Below, piece after piece: positions 44,120 to 54,023 of a stretch of DNA of 64,000 nt. The DNA is taken from NCBI GenBank assembly GCA_905235745.1, contig CAJOMN010000009.1:62001-126000 (forward strand), read 5' to 3'. Source of the stretch: an uncultured Lachnospiraceae bacterium. Lineage in GTDB: Bacteria > Bacillota > Clostridia > Lachnospirales > Lachnospiraceae. A program made the translations under genes and the position numbers. Positions within the stretch are counted from its first letter, which is position 1. Each line of letters opens with the position of its first letter. The notes under the pieces are model-generated. The model made no database searches and was not told the origin of the DNA. It saw only the letters and a list, made by a program, of their open reading frames with translations.

Positions 44120-45832
44120 TTGCAGTCAGATAAGATCGATGCCGCAACATTTTCCAAGATGTTTTTGTCCGGCGCGAGAAGGCTTGAGGCCGAAAAAGAG
44201 ATAATAAATGAACTGAATGTATTTCCGGTTCCCGACGGGGATACCGGAACCAATATGTCGCTTACGATAATGTCTGCGGTAAGCGAGGTCGAAAGTATCG
44301 CGGAGCCTGATATGGCAACTCTTTCAAAGGCTATTTCATCGGGTTCGCTTCGCGGAGCGAGAGGCAACTCAGGTGTTATCCTCTCACAGCTCTTCCGCGG
44401 ATTCACCAAGGTCATCAAGGACAAGGAAGAACTTGACATAGATATATTCACGCAGGCCATGCAAAAAGCCGTTGAAACGGCCTATAAGGCGGTCATGAAG
44501 CCCAAAGAGGGCACGATACTCACGGTTGCCAGGGCAGCGGCGGAAAAAGGCCTTGAGATATGTGATACAGCGGGGGATTTTGATACTTATTTCAGACAGA
44601 TCATATTCCACGCCGAGGATGTATTGCAGCAGACCCCAGAAATGCTTCCCGTGCTCAAGGAGGCAGGTGTTGTGGACTCCGGCGGACAGGGACTTCTGGA
44701 AATATTAAAAGGCGGCTATGCGGCATATTCGGGTGAGGATGTTGACGAGTTGTTTGTTAGATCCAAACCGGAAGGCGCTTCTGCCGCAGCTCCCGAAAAA
44801 ATCATTACGTATAGGACTTATCTTTCCATTATAAAGGGTGCCGCATTTCAGGCTGAATACACTGCTTCTGTATTGGAATATGCCGAAACATACGGTGAGA
44901 GCGCCGCTGTCAGCGACAAGAATGACAGGGTCGTACTATCGGTATATACCGACGAACCCGGCAGGATCATTTCCAAGTGCCTGTCGTTCGGTACGATAGA
45001 TGATGTTACCGTAACACCGTGCGACAAGAATGAGGTTTGCGACAAGAGTGAAGATGTCAGCGAAGTCAGGGACGAAGCCCCCGAAGGAAATACGGAATCC
45101 GTAAGAGCCGGTGAATCAGAACCGGATGAAGCAGAACAGGGTGAAGCAGCGGACGTTTCCGCCGGGCCGGAAAAAAGCATGGGATTTGTAGCTGTTTCCT
45201 GCGGCAAGGGACTTGACGAGATATTTAAGAGCCTTGGTGTCGATTATCTGATCACGGGCGGACAGACGATGAATCCTTCAACGGATGATATGGTAAATGC
45301 GATCGCCAAAGTAAACGCCAGAACGGTATTTATCCTTCCGAACAACAAGAACATTATACTGGCTGCCAATCAGGCACAGTATCTTGTGGAAGATAAAGAG
45401 ATCATTGTCATACCGACCAAAACGATACCGCAGGGTATTACGGCTCTTATCACATATATGAGCGACGGTACGCCTTCCGATAATGAAAGCGCCATGAATG
45501 CCGCCATATCAGGTGTTAAGACCGGACAGGTGACATACGCGGTAAGGGATACGACGATCAATGGCATCAGTATCCAGAAAGGCAATATAATGGGTATCGG
45601 GGATCACGAGATCCTTGCGGTCGGCAATGTTGTCGAAGATACAGCGATGGAAATGCTCGGACATATGGTTGATGATGAATCAGAGGTTATCGGCATTTAT
45701 TACGGTGATGAGGTTGATGAAGAGATCGCGGCTGATTTTTCCGCGGAAGTCGAGAAGAAATATCCCTCGCTTTCAGTCGAGCTCTATCCGGGAGGACAGC
45801 CCATTTATTACTATATAATCTCAGTGGAGTAG
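44120..45832 (+). CDS. fakA: fatty acid kinase catalytic subunit-like (DAK2 domain, YloV)
   Basis: A 570-residue protein with an N-terminal DAK2 kinase domain (LNVFPVPDGDTGTNMSLT, the ATP and metal site; GARGNSGVILSQLFRG), a middle domain and a C-terminal DegV-like part (ITGGQTMNPSTDD, PNNKNIILAANQA, VRDTTINGISIQKGNIMGI). FakA phosphorylates fatty acids presented by FakB. An acidic, low-complexity insert lies at about residues 310-355. The start is TTG at 44120, with GGAGG 8 bases ahead. It overlaps nothing but sits tightly between yloU and recG. Confidence 0.9.
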   Translation: MQSDKIDAATFSKMFLSGARRLEAEKEIINELNVFPVPDGDTGTNMSLTIMSAVSEVESIAEPDMATLSKAISSGSLRGARGNSGVILSQLFRGFTKVIKDKEELDIDIFTQAMQKAVETAYKAVMKPKEGTILTVARAAAEKGLEICDTAGDFDTYFRQIIFHAEDVLQQTPEMLPVLKEAGVVDSGGQGLLEILKGGYAAYSGEDVDELFVRSKPEGASAAAPEKIITYRTYLSIIKGAAFQAEYTASVLEYAETYGESAAVSDKNDRVVLSVYTDEPGRIISKCLSFGTIDDVTVTPCDKNEVCDKSEDVSEVRDEAPEGNTESVRAGESEPDEAEQGEAADVSAGPEKSMGFVAVSCGKGLDEIFKSLGVDYLITGGQTMNPSTDDMVNAIAKVNARTVFILPNNKNIILAANQAQYLVEDKEIIVIPTKTIPQGITALITYMSDGTPSDNESAMNAAISGVKTGQVTYAVRDTTINGISIQKGNIMGIGDHEILAVGNVVEDTAMEMLGHMVDDESEVIGIYYGDEVDEEIAADFSAEVEKKYPSLSVELYPGGQPIYYYIISVE

Positions 45833-45833
45833 C

Positions 45834-47834
45834 ATGACAGAGCTTAATGCTTTAAAAGGCATAGGTGATAAAACAGCGAAACTATACGGCAGGCTTGGAA
45901 TAGATACCGTAGAGTCCGCTGTTTTTTACTTTCCGAGAGACTATGTTCAATACGAACCGCTAAGTGAAGCTGCCGATTTTAAGGAGAATGTTACGACCGC
46001 TTTTGAAGCGGTTGTCGTCAAACGGCCGCTTGTTAGGAGAGTACGCAGACTTTCAATAACAACCGTTACCCTTGCGGCTTCTTCCGTCGAGGTTTCCGCG
46101 ACATGGTTTAATATGCCATATCTTGCGCAGAGCCTGAAGATTGGTGAAACATATGTATTTCGCGGCAAGCCCGTCATAAAGGGCGGACATTATCACATAG
46201 AGCAGCCGCAGATATTCACAAGGGAGCATTACGACGAAATGCTCGGGCGCATCAATCCCATCTATACACTTACAAAGGGACTGACCAACAATTCCGTAAC
46301 ATCAACGATCCGCAAGGCGTTTGATTATCTTGACGGAAATTACAGTCAGGAAGTATATGACATGCATTTCCCGAAAGACGAGGATACACTTCTTCGTGCC
46401 CGCCGTAAGCTCGTATATGATGAATTCCTTGCGTTTATATTAAGGCTGAGGCTCATTCGGGCTGCCGATACCGCACAGAATGATTTTCACATCGTGGAAT
46501 GCGCTCAGTGCGCAAGGATAATAGAAAAGCTTCCGTACAGGCTTACCGGTGCGCAGCGGCGCGTCTGGGACGAGATAAGAGAGGATCTGTGCTTGCCCAG
46601 ATCAATGAGAAGGCTGATACAGGGGGACGTCGGCTCGGGCAAGACGATACTCGCCGCCCTTGCGGCTGTAATGGTCGCAGCAAACGGATACCAGAGCGCT
46701 ATTATGGCGCCTACGGAAATACTGGCAAACCAGCATTACGAATACATCAGGAGCCTTGTTGCAGGCATATCGTCAGATATCAATACAGTGCTTCTTACCG
46801 GATCTATGAGCGCTTCTTCCAAAAAGAACGTGCATAAGCTTATCGAAACAGGGGAAGCTGACATTATAATCGGCACCCATGCGCTGTTCCAGGAAAAGGT
46901 CACCTACAATAACCTTGCGCTTGTAGTAACAGACGAACAGCACAGGTTCGGCGTCAATCAGCGAAGCATGCTATCGTCGAAGAATACCGATACGAACTGC
47001 CATGTACTTGTTATGAGTGCGACTCCCATTCCCCGGACGCTTGCGATGATAATGTACGGTGATCTCGATATCTCCGTGATCGACGAGACGCCCGCCTACA
47101 GGAAACCGGTTAAAAACGCCGTTGTCGGAGAGGAATACCGCCAAAAAGCATATGATTTCTTCGAAAAGGAAATAAAGGCCGGACATCAGGTCTATGTCAT
47201 ATGCCCGCTTATCGAGGAAAGCGAGGGGCTTGAGGCCAGGAACGTTACGGATACGGTACAGGAACTGAACGCATATTATGACGGGCGCGTCAGGGTCGGA
47301 ATGCTGCACGGCAGGATGAGCGGCAGCCAGAAGCAGGATATAATGGATTCTTTTGCAAATGGTGCCGTTGATATACTTGTATCCACAACGGTCGTAGAGG
47401 TCGGAGTCAATGTACCGAACGCGACCGTGATGATGATAGAAAATGCCGACAGATTCGGGCTGTCCGCCCTTCACCAGCTAAGAGGCAGGATCGGACGCGG
47501 AAGCGGCCAGTCATACTGCATATTCATGACCGGCAATGATCCCGGGAGGAACAAACGGCTGGAGATATTAAAGTCGACAAACGACGGGTTTAAGATAGCG
47601 GAAGAAGACCTTAAGCTGCGCGGCCCCGGAGACATGTTCGGTCTGAGGCAGTCGGGAGATGTGAGGTTCATGCTGGCCGATATATACGCTGATGCGGATC
47701 TTCTTAAAAAAGCATCTGATGAGGCGGACATTATCCTACAGAGCGACCCTGACCTGTCAAAGCCTGAAAATAAGGAACTTCGCGAAAGAGTATATGCTCT
47801 CGGGATCACGGACGATATAGCCTCATCGATGTGA
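45834..47834 (+). CDS. recG: ATP-dependent DNA helicase RecG
   Basis: A 666-residue branch-migration helicase that remodels stalled forks and Holliday junctions. An N-terminal wedge OB-fold domain is followed by the superfamily 2 motor: LTGAQRRVWDEI, Walker A QGDVGSGKTILAALA, APTEILANQHY, DEQHRFGV, MSATPIPRTLA, and the C-terminal VSTTVVEVGVNVPNAT and LHQLRGRIGRG. It follows the fakA-like gene by one base, with GGAG upstream, the same neighbourhood as in Bacillus. Confidence 0.96.
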   Translation: MTELNALKGIGDKTAKLYGRLGIDTVESAVFYFPRDYVQYEPLSEAADFKENVTTAFEAVVVKRPLVRRVRRLSITTVTLAASSVEVSATWFNMPYLAQSLKIGETYVFRGKPVIKGGHYHIEQPQIFTREHYDEMLGRINPIYTLTKGLTNNSVTSTIRKAFDYLDGNYSQEVYDMHFPKDEDTLLRARRKLVYDEFLAFILRLRLIRAADTAQNDFHIVECAQCARIIEKLPYRLTGAQRRVWDEIREDLCLPRSMRRLIQGDVGSGKTILAALAAVMVAANGYQSAIMAPTEILANQHYEYIRSLVAGISSDINTVLLTGSMSASSKKNVHKLIETGEADIIIGTHALFQEKVTYNNLALVVTDEQHRFGVNQRSMLSSKNTDTNCHVLVMSATPIPRTLAMIMYGDLDISVIDETPAYRKPVKNAVVGEEYRQKAYDFFEKEIKAGHQVYVICPLIEESEGLEARNVTDTVQELNAYYDGRVRVGMLHGRMSGSQKQDIMDSFANGAVDILVSTTVVEVGVNVPNATVMMIENADRFGLSALHQLRGRIGRGSGQSYCIFMTGNDPGRNKRLEILKSTNDGFKIAEEDLKLRGPGDMFGLRQSGDVRFMLADIYADADLLKKASDEADIILQSDPDLSKPENKELRERVYALGITDDIASSM

Positions 47835-47860
47835 CGGCACAATAAGTTGTGTGTTTTTGC

Positions 47861-47888
47861 TTGAAAAATCAATATATTGTGATATAAT
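47861..47888 (+). promoter_or_regulatory. promoter of the topoisomerase pair
   Basis: TTGAAA at 47861-47866 and TATAAT at 47883-47888 with 16-base spacing, giving a leader of about 85 bases. Confidence 0.65.
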
Positions 47889-47978
47889 CTATCCGGTAGA
47901 TCATAAGCGTATGTCTGTACGCTTTGCGGGAATTGAAGGCTGCGAGGGGCAGTCATTAATCACGATAAGGGGTAGTAT

Positions 47979-49898
47979 ATGTCACCAAAATCAAATTATG
48001 ATGCGGCAAGCATCACTGTTCTTGAAGGGCTGGATCCTGTAAGAGCGCGTCCGGGAATGTATATCGGAAGCACCACTACAAAGGGTCTTAACCATCTGAT
48101 CTACGAGATCGTAGACAATTCGGTTGATGAACATTTAGCCGGTTATTGCAGCAGTATATGGGTCACACTTGAGAGCGACGGGAGCGCGACGATCGAAGAT
48201 AACGGGCGCGGCATCCCGGTCGGCATGCATGAAAAGGGTGTCAGTGCCGAAAGAGTGGTGTTCACTACGCTTCATGCTGGTGGAAAGTTTGACAATGAAG
48301 TATACAAGACAAGCGGAGGCCTTCACGGAGTCGGCTCGTCTGTTGTTAATGCGCTGTCCGAATACCTTGATATTGAGGTTAAGCGTGACGGCAATGTCTA
48401 TCATGACAGATATTCCCGGGGAGAGCCCGTTATAAAGCTTGAAAACGGTCTGCTTCCGGTCATCGGCAAGGCAAGGAATACCGGTACAAAGATCAATTTC
48501 ATGCCTGACGGTGAGATATTCGAAAAAACGCGTTTCAAGGAAGAGGACATCAAGTCGAGACTGCATGAGACCGCATATCTTAATCCCGAGCTTACGATAT
48601 ATTATTGCGATAAAAGGGTGACTCCGTTCGAAAAGGAGGAATTCCACGAACCCGACGGGATCATAGGCTTTGTCAAGGATATCAACAATAACAAGGAACC
48701 CGTGTGCAATCCGGTGTACTTTAGCGGGAACTGCGACGGTATCAATGTTGAGATAGCATTTCAGTATGTAAATGAATTTCACGAGATAGTGCTCGGATTC
48801 TGCAACAACATATACAATTCCGAGGGCGGTACCCATCTGACCGGGTTCAAGACGATGTTCACAAACGTAATGAACAATTATGCACGGGAAATCGGTATTC
48901 TGAAGGATAAAGACCAGAATTATACCGGCGCCGACATCAGGAACGGAATGACGGCGATAGTATCGATAAAGCACCCCGATCCGCGTTTTGAAGGCCAGAC
49001 CAAGACAAAGCTTGACAATCAGGACGCTGCCAAAGCGGTATCGAAGATAACGGGCGACGAGCTGCCGCATTATTTTGACAGGAATCTCGAAGAACTGAAA
49101 GCCGTTCTTGCCTGTGCCGAGAAGGCAGCCAAGATCAGAAAGAGCGAAGAGAAGGCCAGGACCAATATGCTTACGCGGCAGAAGTATTCGTTCGATTCGA
49201 ACGGCAAGCTTGCCAACTGCGAAAGCAAGGATCCGAAGAAATGCGAGATATTCATCGTAGAGGGTGATTCGGCGGGAGGCAGCGCCAAGACTGCGAGGAA
49301 CCGCAATTATCAGGCGATACTGCCGATAAGGGGCAAGATACTCAATGTCGAGAAGGCAAGTATAGACAAGGTTCTTGCCAATGCCGAGATCAAGACGATG
49401 ATCAATGCGTTCGGATGCGGGTTCTCGGAAGGCTACGGGAATGATTTTGACATAACAAAGCTTCGTTATGACAAGATAATCATCATGGCGGATGCCGATG
49501 TTGACGGCGCACATATTTCGACTCTGCTGCTGACGCTGTTCTACAGATTCATGCCGGAGCTGATATATGAAGGGCATGTGTATATCGCGATGCCGCCTCT
49601 GTATAAGGCAATGCCCGCAAAGGGCAAGGACGAATATCTGTACGACGACAAAGCTCTGGCAAGGTACAGAAAGGATCATACCAATTTCAAGCTCCAAAGG
49701 TACAAGGGGCTTGGAGAGATGGATGCGCAGCAGCTGTGGGAGACAACGCTCGATCCGGCAGCAAGACGGCTGAAGCTTGTTGAGATAGAGGATGCGATCC
49801 TCGCGAGCAGCACGACAGAGATGCTGATGGGAACCGATGTGGCTCCGAGAAAGGATTTTATATACAGGCATGCCCGTGAGGCAGAGCTTGATTATTGA
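47979..49898 (+). CDS. parE: type II topoisomerase subunit B (topoisomerase IV ParE or GyrB paralogue)
   Basis: ATPase subunit, 639 residues. The GHKL ATP site is clear: YEIVDNSVDEH, DNGRGIPVGMH, and GGLHGVGSSVVNALS; the Toprim domain has VEGDSAGGSAK and MADADVDGAHI. The C-terminal PLYKA and the QRYKGLGEMDAQQLW segment complete it. The length and synteny outside the dnaA region favour topoisomerase IV over gyrase, but sequence motifs alone do not separate the two. AAGGGG lies upstream of the ATG. Confidence 0.85.
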   Translation: MSPKSNYDAASITVLEGLDPVRARPGMYIGSTTTKGLNHLIYEIVDNSVDEHLAGYCSSIWVTLESDGSATIEDNGRGIPVGMHEKGVSAERVVFTTLHAGGKFDNEVYKTSGGLHGVGSSVVNALSEYLDIEVKRDGNVYHDRYSRGEPVIKLENGLLPVIGKARNTGTKINFMPDGEIFEKTRFKEEDIKSRLHETAYLNPELTIYYCDKRVTPFEKEEFHEPDGIIGFVKDINNNKEPVCNPVYFSGNCDGINVEIAFQYVNEFHEIVLGFCNNIYNSEGGTHLTGFKTMFTNVMNNYAREIGILKDKDQNYTGADIRNGMTAIVSIKHPDPRFEGQTKTKLDNQDAAKAVSKITGDELPHYFDRNLEELKAVLACAEKAAKIRKSEEKARTNMLTRQKYSFDSNGKLANCESKDPKKCEIFIVEGDSAGGSAKTARNRNYQAILPIRGKILNVEKASIDKVLANAEIKTMINAFGCGFSEGYGNDFDITKLRYDKIIIMADADVDGAHISTLLLTLFYRFMPELIYEGHVYIAMPPLYKAMPAKGKDEYLYDDKALARYRKDHTNFKLQRYKGLGEMDAQQLWETTLDPAARRLKLVEIEDAILASSTTEMLMGTDVAPRKDFIYRHAREAELDY

Positions 49899-49922
49899 CC
49901 AAAGGGAAAGTGAGTAGTCAGT

Positions 49923-52187
49923 ATGGCGAGAAAAGCAGAGCCGGAAACGATTGAAGAGAATATCATCAAGACCGAATATTCCGATGTCATGCAAAAATCA
50001 TATATAGATTATGCAATGAGCGTTATCATTGCCAGAGCCCTGCCTGATGCGAGGGACGGGCTCAAACCGGTGCAGCGGCGCACATTGTATGATATGTATG
50101 AACTCAATAACAGGTATGACAGGCCGCATCTTAAGAGCGCGCGTATCGTAGGGGATACAATGGGTAAATACCATCCGCACGGCGACAGCTCGATATATGA
50201 CTGTCTCGTCGTCATGAGCCAGGATTTCAAAAGGGGCATCGCTCTTGTAGACGGGCACGGTAACTTCGGCTCAATAGAAGGCGACGGCGCTGCCGCGATG
50301 CGTTATACGGAAGCAAGGCTTCGCAAGATCACGCAGGAAGAGATGCTGTCGGATCTTGACAAGGATGTTGTTGATTTTATACCGAATTATGATGAGACCG
50401 GTAAGGAGCCGGTCGTGCTGCCGTGCAGATTCCCCAATCTTCTCGTGAACGGTTCGGAAGGAATTGCGGTGGGAATGGCAACCAGTATGCCGCCGCATAA
50501 TCTCGGAGAGGTCATTGACGCCGAGATCGCGTTTATGAGAAATATTGACATTACAACCGCGGAACTGCTGCGTATCATGCCCGGTCCTGATTTTCCCACA
50601 GGCGGTATAGTGACCAACAAGGACGAACTGGCAGAAATATACGAGACGGGATGCGGCAAGATCAGGATCCGCGGTAAAGTGGAGCTTGAGATCGGCAAGG
50701 GCGGCAAACCTTCCCTTGTCATCACGGAGATACCGTATACGATGATCGGAGCCAATATCTCCAAGTTCCTGCTTGATATAGTGTCGCTTATCGATTCGAG
50801 GAAGACTACGGATATAGTCGATATATCGAACCAGTCGAGCAAGGAGGGGATCAGGATCGTTGTCGAGCTCAAGAAGGATGCCGATGTTGAAAACGTTCGC
50901 AACATGATCCTGAAAAAGACAAGGCTTGAGGATACGTTCGGTGTCAACATGCTTGCGATAAGCGACGGCAGACCCGAGGTTCTGTCGCTTCGTTCGATCC
51001 TGTCCAATCATGTCAATTTCATGAGAGAGCTTGAGACAAGGAAGTACAAAACGCTCCTGTCAAGGGAACTTGACAAGAAAGAGATACAGGAGGGCCTTAT
51101 TAAGGCAGTTGACGTCATAGACGTGATAATAGAGATACTCCGTGGCTCCAAGGATCTCAAGACCGCGAAGGCATGTCTTACATCGGGTATTACGGATAAT
51201 ATCAATTTCAAGACAAGAGTGTCCGCCAAGGTCGCATCTGCGCTTCGGTTTACCGAGAAGCAGGCATCCGCAATACTGGATATGAGACTGTACAAGCTTA
51301 TCGGGCTTGAAATGGACGCGCTTATCGCCGAGCATAACAAGACGCTTGCGGATATCAAAGAATATAAGGAAATACTGACAAAGCCCGAAAAAATGGATTC
51401 CGTTATAATCGCGGAGCTTGAATCGGTCAAAAAGGAATACGGACGCCCGAGAAGAACCGTAATAGAGAACGCCGAAGAGGTCGTATTTGAAGAAAGTAAG
51501 CCTCAGGAAATGGAAGTAGTATTTCTGATGGATCGGTTCGGTTATGCCAAAACGGTCGATACCGCCACTTATGAGCGTAACCGCGATGCTGCCGATGCGG
51601 AATTTGCCACGAGCTTTACATGCCTGAATACCGGCAGGATATGCCTGTTTACCAATACGGGTGTCATGCATTCCGTAAAGGTGTCGGATCTGCCGTTCGG
51701 CAAATTCAGGGATAAGGGAATACCTATAGATAATGTCAGCAATTACAATTCCGCACAGGAGCGTATAATATATGTCCTTCCGATGGGAGATCTCGTTCTC
51801 CAGAAGCTTATGTTCGGTACGAAAAAGGGTATGTTCAAGCAGGTCTACGGAAGCGAATTTGACGTTATCAAGAGGAGCGTTGCCGCTACCGGTCTTACGG
51901 ACGGAGACGAGCTTGTCACTGTATTTCCCGTGACCGAGCAGAAATATGTTGTCCTCAGGACGGAATTTGATGTATTTCTCAAATTTGACATTGATGAGAT
52001 CCCTCTCAAGAAAAAAGGCGCGATCGGTGTAAGGGCAATTAAGCTTACAGGAAACGATAAGATCGAAAATGTATATTATCTGTACGAAGATGATGATACA
52101 ATTGTCAAAGTGGGCAGCCGTGATGTACTGTTATCAAGGCTCAAGAGTGCAAGACGCGATACAAAGGGTAGCAAACTTCGGGGCTGA
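49923..52187 (+). CDS. parC: type II topoisomerase subunit A (topoisomerase IV ParC or GyrA paralogue)
   Basis: DNA-cleaving subunit, 754 residues. The winged helix with catalytic Tyr is present: ARALPDARDGLKPVQRR, KYHPHGDSSIYD, and the Tyr in AAAMRYTEARL. A coiled coil (about residues 360-480) and a beta-pinwheel C-terminal domain follow. I see no GyrA-box (QRRGG-type) in the C-terminal domain, which argues for ParC, since that box is what lets gyrase introduce supercoils. It begins 24 bases after the parE stop. Confidence 0.85.
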   Translation: MARKAEPETIEENIIKTEYSDVMQKSYIDYAMSVIIARALPDARDGLKPVQRRTLYDMYELNNRYDRPHLKSARIVGDTMGKYHPHGDSSIYDCLVVMSQDFKRGIALVDGHGNFGSIEGDGAAAMRYTEARLRKITQEEMLSDLDKDVVDFIPNYDETGKEPVVLPCRFPNLLVNGSEGIAVGMATSMPPHNLGEVIDAEIAFMRNIDITTAELLRIMPGPDFPTGGIVTNKDELAEIYETGCGKIRIRGKVELEIGKGGKPSLVITEIPYTMIGANISKFLLDIVSLIDSRKTTDIVDISNQSSKEGIRIVVELKKDADVENVRNMILKKTRLEDTFGVNMLAISDGRPEVLSLRSILSNHVNFMRELETRKYKTLLSRELDKKEIQEGLIKAVDVIDVIIEILRGSKDLKTAKACLTSGITDNINFKTRVSAKVASALRFTEKQASAILDMRLYKLIGLEMDALIAEHNKTLADIKEYKEILTKPEKMDSVIIAELESVKKEYGRPRRTVIENAEEVVFEESKPQEMEVVFLMDRFGYAKTVDTATYERNRDAADAEFATSFTCLNTGRICLFTNTGVMHSVKVSDLPFGKFRDKGIPIDNVSNYNSAQERIIYVLPMGDLVLQKLMFGTKKGMFKQVYGSEFDVIKRSVAATGLTDGDELVTVFPVTEQKYVVLRTEFDVFLKFDIDEIPLKKKGAIGVRAIKLTGNDKIENVYYLYEDDDTIVKVGSRDVLLSRLKSARRDTKGSKLRG

Positions 52188-52192
52188 GCGTT

Positions 52193-52753
52193 ATGAGAGT
52201 TATAGCCGGGAGTGCAAGAAGACTTACCCTTGTAACTCCGAAAGGAAACAATACACGACCTACAAGCGATAAAGTCAAGGAGACTCTGTTTAACATCCTT
52301 GCGGGAGAGCTTTCCGACATTAATTTCCTTGATCTGTTTGCCGGAAGCGGCGGGATCGGGATAGAGGCGTTATCGCGGGGAGCTTCGCACTGCACGTTCG
52401 TGGAAAAGGATAAAAGCGCTGTGGCTGCTATCCGCAGGAACATCGCGACCACGCATTTTGAAGAACAGTCGACGATATATCCTTATGATGTAATGTCGTG
52501 CCTGCATACTATAGATGCCGGAGAAGGATTCGATATTGTATTCATGGATCCCCCGTACGGATGCGGGTTGGAAAAGGATGTGCTTACAATTCTGGCCGGA
52601 TCGGATATAATAAAAGAGGATGCACTTATCATTGCAGAGGCATCATCCGACACTTCATTCGATTATCTGCCGCAGCTTGGATTTGCTGTCTCAAGAGTCA
52701 AGGATTACAGGAACAATAAGCATGTATTTATCGTAAACAAAGAGAGGATTTAG
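52193..52753 (+). CDS. rsmD: 16S rRNA (guanine-966-N2)-methyltransferase
   Basis: A 186-residue class I methyltransferase modifying G966 of 16S rRNA. SGKAR-like AGSARRLTLVTPKG, TRPTSDKVKETLFNIL, the SAM-binding FLDLFAGSGGIGIEALSRGA and the catalytic DPPYG are present. It lies six bases after parC and directly before coaD, the widespread rsmD-coaD pair. Confidence 0.95.
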   Translation: MRVIAGSARRLTLVTPKGNNTRPTSDKVKETLFNILAGELSDINFLDLFAGSGGIGIEALSRGASHCTFVEKDKSAVAAIRRNIATTHFEEQSTIYPYDVMSCLHTIDAGEGFDIVFMDPPYGCGLEKDVLTILAGSDIIKEDALIIAEASSDTSFDYLPQLGFAVSRVKDYRNNKHVFIVNKERI

Positions 52754-53233
52754 ATGAAAAGAGGGATATATCCGGGCAGCTTTGATCCGGTCACATACGG
52801 ACACATTGATATTGCGCAGAGGGCGTCCGAGATTTTTGATGAACTGATCGTCGCCGTTCTTAAGAACAAGTCGAAAACTGCGTTGTTTTCTATTGATGAA
52901 CGTGTTAATATATTACAGGAAGTTTTTAAGGATCTGCCAAATGTCAGGGTGATCTCGTATGAAGGGCTTCTGGTCGATTGTGCGACATCTACCGGTTCCG
53001 GCGTTATAGTAAGGGGTCTTCGTGCCGTTACCGATTTTGATTATGAACTTCAGCTCGCTCAGACCAACAGGGTCCTTAGCGGCGGAGTTGATACTATCTT
53101 CCTGACAACTTCTTTGAAATACGCATATCTGTCAAGCTCGACGGTCAGAGAAGTTGCAAGTTACGGAGGCGACATAAGCAGGTTTGTACCGCCCTTGGTA
53201 GAAAAGCTGACATATGAGAAGTACGGATTATAA
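52754..53233 (+). CDS. coaD: phosphopantetheine adenylyltransferase
   Basis: Adds AMP to 4'-phosphopantetheine in coenzyme A synthesis. The 159-residue protein opens [19 protein letters not shown], with the TxGH nucleotide motif, and contains [13 protein letters not shown] and [13 protein letters not shown]. It abuts the rsmD stop. CoA made here is also the donor of the phosphopantetheine arm of carrier proteins such as the one at 16.7 kb. Confidence 0.97.
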   Translation: MKRGIYPGSFDPVTYGHIDIAQRASEIFDELIVAVLKNKSKTALFSIDERVNILQEVFKDLPNVRVISYEGLLVDCATSTGSGVIVRGLRAVTDFDYELQLAQTNRVLSGGVDTIFLTTSLKYAYLSSSTVREVASYGGDISRFVPPLVEKLTYEKYGL

Positions 53234-53258
53234 AGGGGTCTTATATAGGAGAGTGTAG

Positions 53259-53900
53259 ATGAGCAGCAGGATTGAACAGGTTATCGACGAAATAGAATTA
53301 TTTATTTCCGAGTGCAAGTATCAGACTTTTTCCTCAACGAACATAATCGTCGACAAGGACAGGATGGATGAACTTCTGAGGGATCTGAGACTCCGGACGC
53401 CTGAGGAGATCAAGAAATACCAGAAGATCATCAGCAACAAAGAGAGAATACTTCAGGACGCGCGCGATAAGGCCGATGCGATGCTCAATATGGCACAGGC
53501 CGAGACCGTCAGGATGGTTGACGAGAATGAGATCATGCAACAGGCATACGCCCAGGCAGGCGAAGTGGTCAAACAGGCGACCGAGCAGGCGCAGCAGATA
53601 ATCGATATGGCGACCATCGAGGCCAATAATGTCAGACAGTCTGCAATGGAATATACTTTCGGGCAGCTATCAAGACTACAGGAGATAATTGAGCATGCGA
53701 TCGGCACCGCCGATGCCAAGTACGGGGATCTGCTGGCAAAGCTTCGTGAATGTGAGACGATAATAGCACAGGATCGGTCACAGCTGTATCCGCAGGTTGA
53801 ACTGGATAATGATATCGCTGCACTGGAAGGATATCCTACCGGTCAGAATGCACCGGACGGCAGAGCGGAGGGCGGCACAAAGGATGTGAATGTCATTTAG
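53259..53900 (+). CDS. coiled-coil protein of unknown function
   Basis: A 213-residue cytoplasmic protein dominated by a long coiled coil (about residues 45-165; ERILQDARDKADAMLNMAQA and AGEVVKQATEQAQQIID are representative), with a charged N-terminus and a disordered tail. Similar proteins are found after coaD in Lachnospiraceae and are sometimes annotated as ATPase subunits or DivIVA-like on coiled-coil grounds alone; I do not assign a function. GGAGA precedes the ATG. It ends with a strong terminator. Confidence 0.75.
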   Translation: MSSRIEQVIDEIELFISECKYQTFSSTNIIVDKDRMDELLRDLRLRTPEEIKKYQKIISNKERILQDARDKADAMLNMAQAETVRMVDENEIMQQAYAQAGEVVKQATEQAQQIIDMATIEANNVRQSAMEYTFGQLSRLQEIIEHAIGTADAKYGDLLAKLRECETIIAQDRSQLYPQVELDNDIAALEGYPTGQNAPDGRAEGGTKDVNVI

Positions 53901-53910
53901 CCGTATATTA

Positions 53911-53941
53911 AGCGAAACCGCATCATGGTTTCGCTTTTTTT
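53911..53941 (+). terminator. terminator after the coiled-coil gene
   Basis: AGCGAAACC at 53911-53919 pairs with GGTTTCGCT at 53927-53935, followed by a run of seven T residues. Confidence 0.9.
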
Positions 53942-54023
53942 GTAGTTCACTGCATGTATTATGCATTCCATGGTGAATGATTGTAATGCGTTTACTGTAG
54001 CAGGCTTTAACAGGAGGCATACA

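Noticed and set aside
48135-49994. 619-codon open frame on the minus strand opposite parE
   Set aside because: It is antisense to a clear topoisomerase gene, starts without a ribosome binding site and its translation shows no family motif. Codon bias of the real gene keeps the opposite frame open.
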